DNA of 23,326 nucleotides from JBDIAG01 sp963835085. Lineage in GTDB: Bacteria; Actinomycetota; Actinomycetes; Actinomycetales; CAWJMD01. The notes under the pieces are model-generated. The model made no database searches and had not been told where the DNA came from. It was given only the letters and a program-made list of their open reading frames with translations. Positions 22,316-23,326 of the stretch are shown in pieces; the stretch's first letter is position 1; the number at the start of each line of letters is the position of its first letter. The stretch lies in the NCBI GenBank assembly GCA_963835085.1, contig CAWIED010000006.1, positions 1 through 23,326 on the forward strand, given 5' to 3'. The translations under genes were made by a program, and so were the position numbers.

Positions 22316-23326
22316 TTACCTGATCCTTTTATAGTATGTAGACTTCCCATGGATGCGGTAGGACCAGAGTTCCCCAGTCCGTTTAGTAAGTGTCTCATAC
22401 CATTTCAACTGCCGCTCTCCACGCTGGAGAGCCTTCTTGTTGTGTGGCTTGAGTTCGATCGGTCCTTTGTCGCGATTGAGAGCGTCCGGATACGAGCGCT
22501 TGTACTTGCCCAATGATCCAACGTTCGTCGCTTTATGACCGCCGGTCTTGATAATGAGAGCCTCAAACTCCTTATGCACCCTCCGTCCAGTCGCAATGTC
22601 ACTCTTGAAGTTACATGATGCGGCATTGTGGACGAGTTGCTCGTTGGTGCCTACGTAGTAGGTGTGGGTGTTGGCGACGGTGAGGTTGTAGACGGTGTGT
22701 CCGGAGAGCCATCCACGGTCGTGCATGCGTTGGATGGTGAGGATGCCGCCAGTAGCGCCACGGAGCTGATCGCCAACCGTGAGGTGGTCGACCGAGGTCC
22801 AGCCCTTGCCCTCGACCCAGATCTCGTGCCCGGCGGTGGCAGTGAACGTGTCAGGCTCGCCGAGAGCAGTCTGGGTCGTGATGGTGAACAGGTGTTTGTC
22901 GCCGTAGCTGGTCCGCGTTTCCAGCACAGGCTGCGCGGTGGATTCACCTGTCTCCGGATCGGTGGTCCAGACTAGGTCACCAGCTTGAAGCTCCGCGATC
23001 GGCAGACGCGTACCATCGGCCAACAACACGGGGGTATCCCCGGAGAAGCTGTTGAGCCGGCACGACGTGGCCTTCGCCGCCTTCAAGACCCGCCCTGAGC
23101 GTCCCGCACGGCTGGCAATCTTCATCCCCAACCTGACCGCCGACCCAGCACCGACGAGATTACTGGCAGCAGTGATGCCCATCTCGACAGCCTTACGCCG
23201 GTTCCCCGTCGCGGCATACGCACCCGCCGAGATCGCCGCCGACGCCGTACCGATCGGCCCAGGAATCCACGACCCGTACTCGGCGAGCTTAGCGATCTTG
23301 CGTAACGGGTTCTTCCACTTCTTAGG
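22316..23326 (-). CDS. polymorphic toxin C-terminus: pre-toxin, Hint domain, PD-(D/E)xK-like nuclease tip (partial)
   Basis: The frame is open at the right edge; 336 residues are visible. The first part (SWIPGPIGTASAAISAGAYAATGNRRKAVE) resembles pre-toxin regions of Rhs-type proteins. The Hint (intein-like) domain starts near Cys in TSCRLNSFSGDTPVLLADGTRLP (codon 23062-23060). It includes GDLVWTTDPETGE, TATAGHEIWVEGKGWTSVDHLTVGD, and ends YNLTVANTHTYYVGTNEQLVHN (Asn codon 22627-22625), so self-cleavage should release the last 102 residues. That tip has GSLGKYKRSYPDALNRD-KGPIELKPHNKKALQRGERQLKWYE. The Asp of YPDA (about 22486), then Glu and Lys of IELKP (about 22456 and 22450) fit a restriction-endonuclease-fold toxin. 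The target should be nucleic acid of a competing cell. Secretion route and N-terminal part lie outside the window. Confidence 0.85.
   Translation of the reverse strand, partial: PKKWKNPLRKIAKLAEYGSWIPGPIGTASAAISAGAYAATGNRRKAVEMGITAASNLVGAGSAVRLGMKIASRAGRSGRVLKAAKATSCRLNSFSGDTPVLLADGTRLPIAELQAGDLVWTTDPETGESTAQPVLETRTSYGDKHLFTITTQTALGEPDTFTATAGHEIWVEGKGWTSVDHLTVGDQLRGATGGILTIQRMHDRGWLSGHTVYNLTVANTHTYYVGTNEQLVHNAASCNFKSDIATGRRVHKEFEALIIKTGGHKATNVGSLGKYKRSYPDALNRDKGPIELKPHNKKALQRGERQLKWYETLTKRTGELWSYRIHGKSTYYKRIR

Noticed and set aside
22628..22975. + strand frame opposite the Hint domain
   Set aside because: Antisense to a clear Hint domain; no independent support.

Overview
The window is GC-rich DNA that looks actinobacterial. 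The signs are an APS-type CysH with a NirA-type sulfite reductase, a Rv3400/Rv3401-like beta-phosphoglucomutase/GH65 pair, a NuoH of the type that accompanies the second actinobacterial complex I, GTG starts, and several starts that appear leaderless, with TANNNT placed 6-7 nt before ATG or GTG. I would guess a propionibacterium-like or related high-GC Gram-positive, but the genus cannot be fixed from sequence alone. I see no rRNA, tRNA or CRISPR array.

Layout. (1) 1-2728, minus strand: an assimilatory sulfur operon with a Cys-containing leader peptide, nirA (sulfite reductase), cysH (APS reductase), and possibly the first codons of a further gene. nirA and cysH are broken by three single-base frameshifts, each explained by one extra base in a CCC run of the + strand. 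(2) 2808-5630: htpX (minus) and ilvD (plus), divergent. (3) 5631-6324: a non-coding convergent gap holding a perfect 17-bp hairpin and a 73-bp-period tandem repeat. (4) 6325-9538, minus: pgmB then a GH65 disaccharide phosphorylase, coupled, for phosphorolytic use of an alpha-glucobiose. (5) 9539-10028: a gap with a 93-bp inverted-repeat element. (6) 10029-19038, minus: nuoC-H-I-J-K-L-M-N, coding for the membrane arm plus NuoI and NuoC of complex I. nuoA, B, D, E, F and G are absent. nuoC is divergent from pdxY (19155-20012, plus).

(7) 20013-23326 is an accessory, partly decayed region. A frameshifted TetR C-terminal remnant and a frameshifted alpha/beta hydrolase are followed by the tail of a polymorphic (Rhs-like) toxin locus on the minus strand. 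The toxin gene enters from the right edge with a pre-toxin segment, a Hint self-cleaving domain and a short C-terminal domain with a PD-(D/E)xK nuclease pattern. It is followed with no gap by an unrecognised 200-residue gene, probably its immunity protein. Downstream of that lies a decayed second copy of the pre-toxin/Hint-start DNA, which I read as the remnant of a displaced toxin module. Base composition drops to about half GC exactly at the Hint/toxin junction, which suggests the toxin tip and immunity gene arrived as a swapped cassette.

The most interesting material is the Hint-nuclease toxin with its unknown immunity gene and displaced-module remnant, the leaderless Cys leader peptide with an anti-Shine-Dalgarno pairing before nirA, the reduced nuo gene set with a very large hydrophilic insertion in NuoL, and the 73-bp hairpin repeat array.
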